From Stomorhina lunata (taxonomy: Eukaryota; Arthropoda; Insecta; Diptera; Rhiniidae), in the NCBI GenBank assembly GCA_933228675.1, contig OW121742.1, forward strand, positions 19,062,850 to 19,126,849: a stretch of DNA of 64,000 nt, given 5' to 3'. The number at the start of each line of letters is the position of its first letter. Position 1 is the stretch's first letter. The translations under genes were made by a program, and so were the position numbers. Positions 21,228-34,687 of this stretch are shown here, one piece after another. The notes under the pieces were generated by a model. That model worked only from the letters and a program-made list of their open reading frames with translations, was not told where the DNA came from and made no database searches.

Positions 21228-23465
21228 GAAACTTTTTGAAAAATTTCCTACAAAAATAGACATTTTTTTAAAAATTTCTTATAAAAATATAAAATTTTTA
21301 AAAAATTTCTTATAAAACAATATAAAAATTTCCTATAAAAATATACAATTTTTAAAAAATTTCCTATAAAAACAGAAAATTTCCTATAAAAATAGAAAAT
21401 TTTTAAAAATTTCCTATAAAATAGAAAATTTTTGAAAAATTTCCTATAAAAATAGAACATTTTTGAAAAATTTCCTATAAAAAATAGAAAATTTTTGAAA
21501 AATTTCTATAAAAATAGAAATTTTTTGAAAAACTTCCTATAAAATAGAAAATTTTTGAAAAACTTCCTATAAAAATAGAAAATTTTTGAAAAACTTCCTA
21601 TAAAAATAGAAAATTTTGAAAAATTTCTATAAAAATAGAAAATTTTTAAAAAATTTCCTATAAAAATAGAAAATTTTTGAAAAATTTCCTATAAAAATAG
21701 AAAATTTTTGAAAAATTTCCTATAAAAATAGAAAATTTTTGAAAAATTTCCTGTAAAAATAGAAAATTTTTGAAAAATTTCCTATAAAAATAGAAAATCT
21801 TTGAAAAATTTCCTATAAAAATAGAAAATTTTTGAAAAATTTCCTATGCAAATAGAAAATTTTTGAAAAATTTCCTATAAAAATAGAAAATTTTTGAAAA
21901 ATTTCCTATAAAAATAGAAAATTTTTGAAAAATTTCCAATAAAAATAGAAAATTTTTGAAAAATTTCCTATAAAAATAGAAAATTTTTGAAAAATTTCCT
22001 ATAAAAATAGAAAATTTTTGAAAAATTTCCTATAAAAATAGAAAATTTTTGAAAAATTTCCTATAAAAATAGAAAATTTTTGAAAAATTTCCTATAAAAA
22101 TAGAAAATTTTTGAAAAATTTCCTGTAAAAATAGAAAATTTTTGAAAAATTTCCTATAAAAATAGAAAATTTTTGAAAAATTTCCTATAAAAATAAAAAA
22201 TTTTTGAAAAATTTCCTATAAAAATAGAAAATTTTTGAAAAATTCTCTATAAAAATAGAAAATTGTTGAAAAATTTCCTATTAAAATAGAAGATTTTTGA
22301 AAAATTTCCTAAATAGAAAACTTTTGAAAAATTTCCTATAAAAATAGAAAATTTTTGAAAAATTTCCTATAAAAATAGAAAATTTTTGAAAAATTTCCTA
22401 TAAAAATAGAAAATTTTTGAAAAATTTCCTATAAAAATAGAAAATGTTTGAAAAATTTCCTATAAAAATAGAAAATTTTTGAAAAATTTCCTATAAAAAA
22501 AGAAAATTTTTTAAAAATTTCCTATAAAAATAGAAAATTTTTTTAAAAATTTCCTATAAAAATAGAAAATTTTTGAAAAATTTCCTATAAAAATAGAAAA
22601 TTTTTGAAAAATTTCCAATAAAAATAGAAAAATTTAGAAAAATTTCCGATCAAAATAGAAAATTTTTGAAAAATTTCCTATAAAAATAGAAAATTTTTGA
22701 AAAATTTCCAATAAAAATAGAAAATTTTTGAAAAATTTCCTATAAAAATAGAAAATTTTTGAAAAATTTCCTATAAAAATAGAAAATTTTTGAAAATTTT
22801 GCTATAAAAATAGAAAATTTTTGAAAAATTTCCTATAAAAATAGAAAATTTTTGAAAAATTTCCTATAAAAATCGAAAATTTTTGAAAAATTTTCCTATA
22901 AAAAATCGAAAATTTTTGAAAAATTTCCTATAAAAATCGAAAATTTTTGAAAAATTTCCTATAAAAATAGAAAATTTTTGAAAAATTTCCTATAAAAATA
23001 GAAAATTTTTTGAAAAATTTCCTATAAAAATAGAAAAATTTTGAAAAATTTCCTATAAAAATAGAAATTTTTAAAAAATTTCCTATAAAAATAGAAAATT
23101 TTTGAAAAATTTCCTATAAAAATAGAAAATTTTGAAAAATTTCCTATAGAAATAGAAAATTTTTGAAAAATTTCCTATAAAAATAGAAAATTTTTGAAAA
23201 ATTTCCTATAAAAATAGAAAGTTTTTGAAAATTTTCCTATAAAAATAGAAAATTTTTGAAAAATTTCCTATAAAAATAGAAATTTTTGTAAAATTTCCTA
23301 TAAAAATAGAAATTTTTGTAAAATTTCCTATAAAAATAAAAAATAAAATAAAAAAAAATTGAAAAATTTCCTATAAAAACAGAAAATTTTTGAAAAATTT
23401 CCTTTAAAAATAGAAAATTTTTGAAAAATTTCCTATAAAAAAAGAAAATTTTTGAAAAATTTTCT
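21228..23465 (-). repeat. Tandem minisatellite array S4, 31-bp monomer (bridging form)
   Basis: Plus-strand unit CCTATAAAAATAGAAAA followed by TTTTTGAAAAATTT, about 72 copies. Conservation is high from 21650 to 23300. Read on the reverse strand the core is TTTTCTATTTTTATAGG. This is the P-group palindrome arms TTTTCTAT and ATAG-AAA separated by TTTT, so this array is intermediate between the S and P monomers. A subtype with ATCGAAAA occurs at about 22870-22950. Confidence 0.96.
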
Positions 23466-24979
23466 TCTACATTTTTTCTTTTTTTATGTTTTTGTTGCTA
23501 AACTAAATTCTTTTAAAAATCTGTGTAACATATATTGCAATAAGCGGAAACCTTTAAAAAGAGATAGAATTTAGTTGACAATAAATCAAAACAATTGATT
23601 TTGTTTGTATGTGTTTTGTTTTTTTTCAAAAATGATTGAAAAGGCTTATACAATCAGACAATTTTAGAAAATAATAAAAATGAGACCTGATATTGTGGGG
23701 CACAAAAAACATCCTGTATAACAAATTTTTCTTACAAAAAAATCTGAAACGCAATGATTCAACTCAAGCAAATTTAAATGATTTGGTACTAAAAGATATT
23801 TTTTTGTAACCGACTGATGATTATGATTATTATGGGTTGCTGTGTCAGGAGTATGGAACGATGCCATCAAAATGATGCGTAGGTTGAATTATTGTTTTCT
23901 CGAATGTCTCAAATGAATATGATGGATATTTAGGTTTTGGTTGTTAAACATAATCGACATCTTCCTGTGGCTTAAACAAATAATAATCAAAAGTAATAAT
24001 AATATGGAAAAATGAGGAGTTTTTTAAACGCACTTTTGTGATTTTTTGTTATTAAATTATAGATTTTTTTTATTGGGGATTAAGTTTTTTGCCTGTCCAA
24101 AACTTATATTGAATGATTATTGTGATGAAGGATAGTGGGATTAATATGAAGTAGGTTGAGATAATTTTTGTAATTTGTTAAGGAATTATAGAAAGAAGTG
24201 TTTTGAAATTATGTTGGAAATTTTAAAACGATTTTTTGGGTTAAATTCAAGTTCCCAGAAAAAGCTTCAAATAACTAATAACATTTAAACATATTCATAT
24301 TAGATCGGATAGGTGAGGATTTAGATGAAACTCCTGAAGAACCCTTAAATGCCCATATTTGCTACAAATTGCTTCATTATATTCACCTTAACCCTTATAA
24401 TTCTATAGCCTCCGATGACTTTAAAATTCATTTTACCTTGTAATATTTTCTCGTTACTAAATGATTTTCGAATAATCTTTAAAAAATTGTCAAGCTTTTC
24501 TAATACCAGAACCTAAAATTGAAGGCCAACATTAATATATTTTAGCTCTAAGTCCGTCCATTTGTCTCCAATCCAATTATTTACAACTCCTTTTAATGGC
24601 CACAAAAAACACAATCCAACTCAAACTTTGTTAACAAAGTGTAGAAGTACAACTTAATAAATTTTCCTCTTAAGATTAGTTATCGTTAACTATTAATTGA
24701 AATTAATAACCATCAATGATTCATAATTTATAATCATTCAAAAATTGTAAAAATAATAAAATATATTTCATTTTGATTGCTAATATTGTAAGAGCATACA
24801 AATATTACTATTCTTTAAAAAAATAAACGAGCGCAATCTTAAAATTTTTATAAATATAAAAGAACAAAGATTTACTGTAGACAAAGAACAACAATTTTCA
24901 ATAAGAAAATTTCTATAAGAAATACCTTTTTCGCAATTTATGTAGGACAGTTTTCTATAAAAAAGAAACAAAAACATTT
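23466..24979. other. Single-copy AT-rich spacer, no gene seen
   Basis: Non-repetitive 1.5-kb stretch. A short GTCY-type remnant (AAGTCCGTCCATTTGTCTCC) lies near 24549 and may be a trace of a mini-me-like element. Open frames on the reverse strand (23664-23870, 24780-24977) have no recognisable content. No promoter or RNA gene is supported. Confidence 0.55.
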
Positions 24980-27145
24980 TTTTTGAAATTTCATATTTTT
25001 CCTAAAGATTTTTAAAGTTTTTTTTTTTCCTCTATTAAATCTTTCAAAAATTTTTATTTCTTGTATTTAAGAAATTTTTAATTAAATTTTAATTTTTATA
25101 GAACATTGTGAAAAAATTTCTTATTTTTATAGAAAGGTTTTCAAAATTTTTTAACTTTATAGGAAATTTTTCAAAAATTTCTTATTTTTATAGATAATTT
25201 TTAAAAATTTTCGTTTTCTGCAAAAAGTTTTTCAAAAATTTCTTATTTCTACAGGAAGTTTTTCCAAAATTTTCTTATCTTTATAGGAAATTTTTAAAAA
25301 ATTTCTCATTTTTAAAGGAAATTTTTCAAAAATTTCTTATTTTTATAGGAAAATTTTCAAAAATTTCTTATTTTTATAGGAAATTTTTCAAAAATTTCTT
25401 ATTTTTATAGGAAATTTTTCAAAAATTTCTTATTTTTATAGGAAATTTTTCAAAAATTTCTTATTTTTATAGGAAATTTTTCAAAAATTTCTTATTTTTA
25501 TAGGAAATTTTTCAAAAATTTCTTATTTTTATAGGAAATTTTTCAAAAATTTCTTATTTTTATAGGAAATTTTTCAAAAATTTCTTATTTTTATAGGAAA
25601 TTTTTCAAAAATTTCTTATTTTTATAGGAAATTTTTCAAAAATTTCTTATTTTTATAGGAACTTTTTCAAAAATTTCTTATTTTTATAGGAAATTTTTCA
25701 AAAATTTCTTATTTTTATAAGAAATTTTTCAAAAATTTCTTATTTTTATAGGAAATTTTTCAAAAATTTCTTTTTTTTTATAGGAATTTTTTTAAAAATT
25801 TCTTATATTTATACGAAATTTTTCAAAAATTTCTTATTTTTATAGGAAATTTTTCAAAATTTCTTATATTTATAGGAAATTTTTCAAAATTTCTTATATT
25901 TATACGAAATTTTTCAAAAATTTCTTATTTTTATAGGAAATTTTTCAAAAATTTCTTAATTTTATAGGAAATTTTTCAAAAATTTCTTATTTTTATAGGA
26001 AATTTTTCAAAAAATTTTTATTTTTATAGGAAATTTTTCAAAAATTTCTTATTTTTATAGTAAATTTTTCAAAATCTTCTTATTTTTATAGGAAACTTTA
26101 AAAAAATGTCTTATTTTTATAGGAAATTTCTCAAAATGTTCTTATTTTTATAGGAAATTTTCAAAATTTTCTTATTTTTATAAGAAATTTTACAAAAATT
26201 TCTTATTTTTAAAGGAAATTTTTCAAAAATTTCTTATTTTTATAGAAAATTTTTCAATATTTTTTTTATAGGATATTTTTCAAAAATTTATTACTTTTAT
26301 AGGAAATTTTTCAGGAATTTCACATTTTATAAGAATATTTTAAATGTCTCTTATTTTTATAGGAAATTATTTAAAAATTTCTCATTTTTATAGGAAATTT
26401 TTTAAAAATTTCTAATTTTTATAAAAAATTTTTCAAAAATTTCTTATTTTTATAGGAAATTTTTAAAAATTTCTTATTTTTATAGGAAAGTTTTCAAAAA
26501 TTTCTTATTTTTATAGGAAATTTTTCAAAAATTTCTTATTTTTATAGGAAATTTTTCAAAAATTTCTTATTTTTATAGAAAATGTTTCAAAAATTTGTTA
26601 TTTTTATAGGAAATTTTTCAAAAATTTGTTATTTTTATAGGAAATTTTTCAAAAATTTCTTATTACTAATGGAAATTATTCCAAAATTTCTTATTTTTAT
26701 AAGAAATTTTTTAAAAATTTCTTATTTTTATAGGAAATTTTTCAAAAATTTTTTATTTTTTTAGGAAATTTTTCAAAAATGTGTTGGTTTTATAGGAAAC
26801 TTTTAAAACATGTCTTATTTTTATAGGAAATTTTTCAAAAATTTCTTATTTTTATAGGAAATTTTTCAAAAATTTCTTATTTTTATGGGAAATTTTTCAA
26901 AAATTTCTTATTTTTATAGGAAATTTTTCAAAAATATTTCATTTTAATAGAAACTTTTTCAAAAAATTCTTATTTTAATAGGAAACTTTTCAAAAATTTA
27001 CTTTTTTTACTTTCTTATTTTTATAAGAAATTTAAAAAAAAATTCTTATTTTTACAGGAAATTTTTCGAAAATTTGTTATTTTTATACACAATTTTTCCA
27101 AAATTTCATATTTTTATAAGAAATTTTTAAACATTTCTATATTCT
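24980..27145 (+). repeat. Tandem minisatellite array S5, 31-bp monomer
   Basis: Unit CTTATTTTTATAGGAAA plus TTTTTCAAAAATTT, about 68 copies. The block 25320-25780 is nearly invariant (about 15 copies). Both edges are degenerate and internal patches (26080-26420) have indels. Forward open frames of about 60 codons (26582-26764) are repeat by-products, with a stop arising at TTATAG every third unit. Confidence 0.96.
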
Positions 27146-28214
27146 TTGAACTTTTTTTTTTATTAAAAAAAGATTTTGATAATGAATTTAATTATTTTAA
27201 AATATTTTTCATTAAAAATTTTATTTATTTTTATTGGCAAAAGTACTTTCGATACCAGCCTCGCTTAGTAGAAAAACTTTTTTGATGGAAAAGAGGTCAT
27301 TGCATACATTCTTAATAGAGTACCGGAGTACTTTATAATTTTGCTGTTTTTTCGCTTTCAATACAACAATTTATACAAATCCAAAAAATATCACAAAAAA
27401 AATACGATCGGAACAAACGAAATAATAAAAAAAAAGAATTAAATAAAAGGTTTCTTGATGTTAAACCATAATTTATCTTTGCGATAATGACAATGGCGCC
27501 ATACATTTAGAACACAGATCGAAGGAGAAAAACATTTGAAATGTACACACGATTCACACACAGACACATCTAGTCACTCACTCGCACGCTATGTTCAGTC
27601 AAACAGATCACAGATCGAAATATACCGATCGAGAATTGTATTTAGATGAGAGGGTCGGTCTAAGTGTTGTATACAACATTTAAAACACCAAAACACTTAC
27701 ATACTTCCACAGGCCCAACTCAAACAACAACAGCACCCGCACATTAAAAGCTTAAAATTCAATGGCATTAATTTCAGAATCGCTTTTAAATGTGTTGAAT
27801 ATTTTTATTGACTTAAAAGAATTGTACTTGAATTTATTGGCCGAGTTTTATTTAAGTTTTTAAGATATATATATTTTTTTTTTTTTTTTTTTGTTAAGAT
27901 TTTTATTTAGTTTATCAAGACTTGATGACTTTTAATGACAGTTTTTTTTTGGGTATTTTATTACTTGATGAAAAATGAAATAAATTAATTGTGACTTATT
28001 ATTTTTGATTGGTTTCAAAATAGTTATTAATGCCTCAAATAGGAAATTTTTTAGATTTTAGACATTTAAAGGGCATAATGCAAAATAATGATTAATGCAA
28101 AGAAGCATCACATATGTTATTTATAAGTAGATAATTTAAAGTAAAGATTCTTTAAAAAAGAAAATTTTGAATATAAACTTTTACTTTTTTTTTTACACAA
28201 AAACTTGTAAAAAA
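27146..28214. other. Single-copy spacer with a less AT-rich island and a T19 tract
   Basis: Contains a relatively GC-rich, CA- and GATC-rich island at about 27500-27720 (CACACGATTCACACAC, ACTCACTCGCACGC, and repeated CAGATCGAA or CCGATCGAG). A TTCAGTC initiator-like string has its A at 27597. The island could be regulatory, but I find no TATA box, DPE match or open frame linked to it. A run of 19 T lies at about 27874-27892. Confidence 0.45.
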
Positions 28215-30750
28215 TATTTTTTTATTCAAAATTTGAAAATTTTTTTTATAAAATTAGAAATTTTTGAAAAATTTTTATAAAAATTTGAAATTTTTGAAAA
28301 ATTTCCCATAAAAATAGGAAATTTTTTGAAAAATAGAAAATTTGTAAAAATAAAATAAATTTATAAATTTTTCAAAAATTTCCTATAAAAATAAAAAATC
28401 TTAAAAAATTTCCTATCAAAATAAGATTTTTGCAAAACTTCTAGAAATTCTAGAAATTTTTAAAAAATTTCCTATAATAATAGGAAATTTTTGAAAAAAA
28501 AAAAGAAAATTTTTGAAAAATTTCCTATAAAAATAGGAAATTTTTGAAAAATTTCCTATAAAAATAAGACATTTTTGAAAATAAGAAAATTTTTGAAAAA
28601 AGGAAATTAAAAAAAATCTATAATAGGAAATTTGCGAAAAATTTCCTATAAAAATAGAAAATAAAAAAATAGAAAATAAAAAAAGGAAATTTTTTAAAAA
28701 TTTCCTATCATAATTGGAAATTTTTCTATAAAAATAAGAAGGTTTTGAAAAAATTCCTAAAATAATAAAAAAAAAAACATTTGAAAAATTTTCTATAAAA
28801 ATAAGAAATCTTTGAAAAATTTCCTATAAAAATTAGAAACTTTTGAAAAATATCCTATAAAAATAAAAAATTTTTGACAAATTTCCTATAAAAATAAGAA
28901 ATTTTTGACAAATTTCCTATAAAAATAAGAAATTATTCAAAAATTTCCTATAAAAATAAGAAATTTAAGAAAAATTTCCTATAAAAATAAGAAAGTTTTG
29001 AAAAATTTCCTATAAAAATAAGAAATTTTTGAAAAATTTCCTATAAAAATAAAAAATTTTTGAAAAATTTCCTATAAACATAAGAAATTTTTTAAAAATT
29101 TCCTATAAAAATAAGAAATTTTTAAAAAATTTCCTATAAAAATAAGAAATTTTTTAAAAATTTCCTATAAAAATAAGAAATTTTTGAAACATTTCCTAAA
29201 AAAATAAGAAATTTTTGAAAAATTTCCCATAAAAATAAGATATTTTTGAAAAAATTCCTATAAAAATAAGAAATTTTTAAAAAATTTTCTATAAAAATAA
29301 GAAATTTTTAAGAAATTTCCTATAAAAATAAGAAATTTTTGAAAAATTTCCTATAAAAATAAGAAATTTTTGAAAAATTTCCTATAAAAATAAGAAATTT
29401 TGAAAAATTTCTATATAAATATGAAATTTTTGAAAATTTTCCTATAAAAATGGGAAATTTTTGAAAAATTTCCTACAAAAATAAAAAATTTTTAAAAATT
29501 TCCTATCAAAATAAGAAGTTTTTGAAAAATTTGCTATAAAAATAAGAAATTTTTGAAAAATTTCCCATTAAAATAAGAAATTTTTGAAAAATTTCCTATA
29601 AAAGTAAGAAATTTTTGAAAAATTTCCTATCAAATAAGAAACTTTTGAGAAATTTCCTATAAAAAAAGAAACTTTTGAAAAATTTCCTATAAACAGAAAA
29701 ATTTCTTGTAAAAATAAAAAGGTTTTTGAAAATTTTCCAATAAAAATAAGAAATTTTTGAAAATTTTCCTATAAAAATAAGAAAATTTTTAAAAAATTCC
29801 TGTTAAAATGGGAAATTTTTGAAAAATTTTCCATTGAAATAAGAAATTTTTTGAAAAATTTCCTATAAAAGTAAGAAATTTTTGAAAAATTTCCTATAAA
29901 ATAAGAAACTTTTGAAAAAATTTCTTATAAAATAAGAAACTTTTGAAAAATTTCCTATAAACATTTTCAAAAAATTTCTTGTAAAAATAAGAAGTTTTTG
30001 AAAAATTTCCAATAAAAATAAGAAATTTTTGAAAATTTTCCTGTAAAAATAAGAAAATTTTTAAAAAATTCCTGTAAAAATGGGAAATTTTTGAAAAATA
30101 TATAAATAGAAAATTTTTGAAAAATTTATTTTAAATATGAGAAATTTTTGAAAAATTTCCTTAACATAAAAAAATATTTTTGCAAGAATTTTTGAAAAAT
30201 TTCCTATAAATTTTTGAAAAATATCCAATAAAAGTAGAAAATTTTTGAAAAAGTTCCGAAGACAAATAGGAAATTTTTAAATAACTTCTTATAAAATTAG
30301 GAAACTTTTGAAAAATTTCATATAAAAATACAAAATTTTTTAAAAATGTTCCATTTTTTTTTTAAATATCCAATAAAATCAAGAAATTTTTGCAATGTTA
30401 GAAAAGTTTTGAAAAATTTCCTACAAATAAAGGAAATGTTTTAAAAATTTCCTCTAAATATAGGAAATTTTTTAAAAGTTGTCGATAAAAAAAAAATTGT
30501 TTTTTTAAATTCTCTATAAAAATAAGAAAATTTTTAAAAATTTTCTAAATAATAAAAAATTTTTAAAAATTTCTTAAAAAAATAAAAAAATTTTGCGAAA
30601 TTTCCTATGCAAATAAGAAATCGTTGAAAATTTTTCCACAAAATAAGAAATTTTAATCTTATTTTTTGGAAAAAATAAATTTATATAAAAATAAGAAATT
30701 TTGAGAAAATTTCTTATGAAAATAAGAACATTTCCTATAAAAATGAAACA
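28215..30750 (-). repeat. Tandem minisatellite array S6, 31-bp monomer, diverged
   Basis: Plus-strand unit CCTATAAAAATAAGAAA plus TTTTTGAAAAATTT, about 75-80 copies. The best preserved part is 28790-29420. Left and right ends are broken up by indels and A-rich insertions. A partial duplication is visible: the segment with AATTTCTTGTAAAAATAA near 29703 and TCCTGTTAAAATGGGAAA near 29800 recurs near 29970 and 30070. Confidence 0.94.
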
Positions 30751-32284
30751 CACAGATATTTTACAATATAATAAGATGTCATAAATCTTCCAGGTCTGTT
30801 TTTTAATTATGATTTTATATTCAATCATGATTATATTTTTCAATATTATTTTTTCGGTTGTATATTTCTGTATTAATCTAAACTAAAACCCAATTACAAT
30901 TATCGGTTATTCCAAGATGATTGGAAACCTACCTATCCATTATCGTGTAAGTTATAAACAATTCCTATTTGTTCAGAGATGATTCATAATATGAAAATAC
31001 GCAATTTCAAAAGTCTAAAAAAAAACAGAAACGAAATAAATCAATATCGAAGGCAAAATATTATATGAACTCAAAACAAAAATAACTGAAATGAAATGAG
31101 TATGTAGGTGATTTAATGAAACTAAAAAGACATTTCGAGCTAATAAATTAAATAAATCAATTTGTGGCAAAAACAAAAAAAAGGTAAAAAGAGGGAGAAG
31201 GAGCAGAAAAAAAGGTAAAATACATTATACCCATTTTGATGCCCGCTGCTAAAGCAAAAGAAATCTAGAAAAAAAACGAATCAAAATCAAGCGAAATATA
31301 CCAACATACAATCATATAAGTATTGTTTGGTACTACCGACATATATGGTGTGTGTAACCAGTCATCATTCATCATTTTAAAGTAGTTTTTATACATTTTA
31401 TAAAATCTCAAAAAAGTGAAAAAAACCCAAACCAACCAAATCCACTCAATATTTAATGCTACTATGAAGGTGATAAATCGTAATACAGTAGCGAACAGCT
31501 AAATTGACAACCAGAGTTGACGATCGCTTTGGTTTTAGCAGTTTTTCTGTTTCTTATTTCTACATATAAATGCCACTGATATTCTACTCAATATGTGTAA
31601 TTTTAACATTAAAAACTACAAATCTCGAAATACGAAAGGAACAGCAACAAGTGACAAATCTTATAAAATACTGAATGTGTTTTCTAGTTTTTAGAAAAAT
31701 TTTTTCATATGTCTAGAATTTTATAAATTCCATGGCTCTACAGGTTGTCTTTTAAGTGTTAAAGGTTCCGTGTCAGGATGTGTTTAGTTTGGTTTGGTAT
31801 TTTTTTAGAAGCTCTAGTTAAAGGCACTCCCACTAATTGGTTGAACACAGCTTGACATCTTTTTGAATTTTTTATTAAAATTTTAAATAGTTTTGTATAA
31901 AATCTGTTGTGATGCAGTAGTAAATAATAATAAGAAAATAAGTTGTATCAATCCATCTTAATTAAGTTAAACAGTAATTTTTTGGTTTAGTTTGAAAGAG
32001 TAAAACTATCTGGTATCTGGTAAATTTACCGCCTACACAACACAAATATTTAGCTGTTTTTTGGTTTGTATATTGATCAAAAGCTATCTTTCATAAAAAG
32101 ATCAAAAAGATGGATATCCGTTTGCCCAGTATCAGTTTTACTGAATAAAATAAATATAGATATTTTAATTTAAACTTACAACTATTCTGGTCAACAAGAG
32201 AAATTACTTTAAAGTCTAACTACTTAATTTCGAGTTTTTATGGCCCCCTAAGTACAAAACCACCCATAACTTAAAATTCTAAAA
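30751..32284. other. Single-copy AT-rich spacer, no gene seen
   Basis: A 1.5-kb non-repetitive stretch. It includes a purine-rich run (GAGGGAGAAGGAGCAG, near 31189) and moderately GC-containing sequence around 31490-31530, but no open frame, RNA gene, transposon end or convincing promoter. Confidence 0.55.
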
Positions 32285-34000
32285 CTAAAGAATTTTTTAA
32301 AAATTTCCTTAAAAAAATATGAAATTTTTGAAAAATTTCCTAAAAATAAAATAAATTTTTGAAAAAATTTCTGTGAAATTTTTTTTTTTAATTTTCCTAC
32401 AAAAATAAGGAATTTTTAAAAATTTCCTTTTAAAATAACAATTTTTTCAAAAATTTCCTAAAAAAAAAATTTTGAAAACTTTCCTACACAAATAAGAAAT
32501 TTAAATTTTTGAAAATGTCCTATAAAACTGAATCAGTTTTGAAAAATTTCCTATACACCTAAAGAATTTTTAAAAATTTCCTATAAAAATAAGAAACTTT
32601 TAAAAAATTTCCTGTAAAAATAATAAATTTTTTAAAAATTTCCTATAAAAATAAGAGGGTTTTGAAAAATTGTGTATAAAAATAAGAATTTTTAAAAAAT
32701 TTCCTATAATAATAAGAAATTTTGTAAAAATTTCCTTTAAATAAATTTGAATTGAAAAATTTTGTATAAAAATAAGAAATTTTTAAAAACTTTTGTATAA
32801 TAATAAGAAATTCTTGAAAAATTTCCTTTAAAAATATTAATTTTTTTAAAAATTTCCTATAAAAATATTATTTTTTTTAAAACTTTTTTATAAAAATAAG
32901 AAATCTTTAAAAATTTCCTATAAAAATAAGAAATTCTTGAAAAATTTCCTATAAAAATAAGAAATTTTTGAAAAATTTCCTATAAAAATAAGAAATTTTT
33001 GAAAAATTTCCTATAAAAATAAAAAATTTTTAAAAAAATTTAAACAAAAATAAGAAATTTTTGAAAATTTTGCTATAAAAATAAGAAAATTTTCAAAAAT
33101 TTCCTATAAAAATAAGAAATCTGGGACAAATTTCCTATAAAAATAAGAAATTTTTGAAAAATTTCCTATAAAAAATAATTTTTTGAAAAATTTCCTATAA
33201 AAATAAGAAATTTTTGAAAAATTTCCTATAAAAATAAGAAATTTTTGAAAAATTTCCTTTAAAAATAAGAAATTTTTGAAAAGTTTCCCATAAAAAAAAG
33301 AAATTTTTGAAAAATTTCCTATTAAAATAAGAAATTTTTGAACAATTTCCTATAAAAATAAGAAATTTTTTTAAAAATTTCCTATAAAAATAAGAAATTT
33401 ATGAAAAATTTCCTATGAAAATAAGAAATTTTTGAAAATTTTCCTATAAAAATAAGAAATTTTTGAAAAATTTCCTATAAAAATAAGAAATTTTTGAAAA
33501 ATTTCCTATAAAAATAAGAAATTTTTGAAAAATTTCCTATAAAAATAAGAAATTTTTGAAAATTTTCCTATAAAAATAAGAAATTTTTCAAAATTTTCCT
33601 ATAAAAATAAGAAATTTTTGAAAAATTTCCTATAAAAATTAGAAATTTTTGAAAAATTTCCTATAAAAATAAGAAATTTTTGAAAAGTTACCTATAAAAA
33701 AAAAGAAATTTTTTAAAAATTTCCTATAAAACTAAGAAATTTTTGAAAAATTTCCTAATAAAATAAGAAATTTTTGAGAAATTTCCTATAAAAATAAGAA
33801 ATTTTTGAAAATTTTCCTATAAAAATAAGACATTTTTGAAAATTTTCCTATAAAAATAAGAAATTTTTGAAAAATTTCCTATCAAAATAAGAAATTTTTG
33901 ACAAATTTTCTATAAAAATAAGAATTTTTTGAAAAACTTCACTTAAGAATAAGAATTTTTTTTATAATTTTCTTATAAAAATAAAAAATTTTTCCTATTC
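32285..34000 (-). repeat. Tandem minisatellite array S7, 31-bp monomer
   Basis: Plus-strand unit CCTATAAAAATAAGAAA plus TTTTTGAAAAATTT, about 54 copies. The left 600 bp is strongly diverged and 32930-33900 is well conserved. This is the second consecutive minus-oriented array (after S6), and it is followed by plus-oriented S8 across a 690-bp spacer. Confidence 0.95.
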
Positions 34001-34464
34001 CTATTTCCTAAGAAACTAAAGTATTTTTGAAATCATTTTTTTAAATTTTTTAAAAATAAAGTATTTATTTTGTGAAGTTAGTTTGATCTCTTATAATATG
34101 TAATGTAAGCTTGTCTTCTAGTCCAAGTTTTTTTCCTTTAGACCCCATTTAAGAATCCCTGCTCTCGCAAAATTACTCAACATATTTGGCGAAACTCTAT
34201 TGATATTCATTTAACATCCAATAAACATGTGACATGACAGTTTTATAGGCTACTAACTTTTATTAGAAAAATCATAAACATTTTTTCGTAGTTACAACAA
34301 AAATTTTAAACATGCAATAACTAAATTAACCGACAAACAAATAACGAACTAGTGCAATACAACCAACAACAAATAACATACAACAACCACTAAATAACTT
34401 AGCATTAACGTAATTTTAAAACGATCACACCGACCAAGCGTTCAATCGATCGATGGACCAGATC
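34001..34464. other. Single-copy spacer upstream of candidate promoter
   Basis: AT-rich, non-repetitive. The last 80 bp become less AT-rich (CACACCGACCAAGCG, then a CGATCGATGG string) just before the TATA box at 34465, which is compatible with upstream promoter sequence. No open frame is present. Confidence 0.5.
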
Positions 34465-34499
34465 TATAAAATATAAAAGAGAGTGTGAGTTTTGCAGTT
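34465..34499 (+). promoter_or_regulatory. Candidate RNA polymerase II core promoter (TATA + Inr)
   Basis: A strong TATA box TATAAAATATAAAAG (34465-34479) lies 31 bp upstream of the A in GCAGTT (A at 34496). GCAGTT matches five of six positions of the insect initiator TCAGTT. This spacing is the one expected for TATA/Inr promoters. A possible leader of 67 nt follows, then an ATG with good insect context (AACAAATGG at 34558-34566). TATA-like strings are common here by composition, so the argument rests on the combination of spacing, Inr and start-codon context. Confidence 0.45.
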
Positions 34500-34571
34500 A
34501 AGAAATCAGCAGGAGCTTAATAATTAAAACAAGTTTAAGATTTTGCCTTTTTGTATTAACAAATGGACGAG
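34496..34571 (+). CDS. Candidate first exon: 5' leader plus three codons (ATG at 34563)
   Basis: Following the promoter, the leader runs 34496-34562 and ATG GAC GAG occupies 34563-34571. The next bases are GTATTA, which could be a 5' splice site (GAG then GT), although +5 G is lacking. Without splicing the frame ends after six codons (MDEVLS), so a coding gene would need the intron. Very short first coding exons after a TATA promoter are common in insect genes, for example cuticle and other secreted-protein genes. The downstream exon would have to lie beyond array S8, and I did not find one. The product is unknown. Confidence 0.28.
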
Positions 34572-34687
34572 GTATTAAGTTGAAAACTCATAATTTGTAT
34601 ACCTTATATTTAAGTCTTTTTTTTAAGAAATATGTAAACGCCAATGCGATAATAAATAATTTTATAAAATAAAAAAAAAAAAAAATT

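Noticed and set aside
20979..21263. 94-codon reverse hydrophobic frame as a membrane protein
   Set aside because: It runs into array S4, is AT-rich throughout, and poly-Phe/Leu/Ile content is expected from T-rich antisense sequence.
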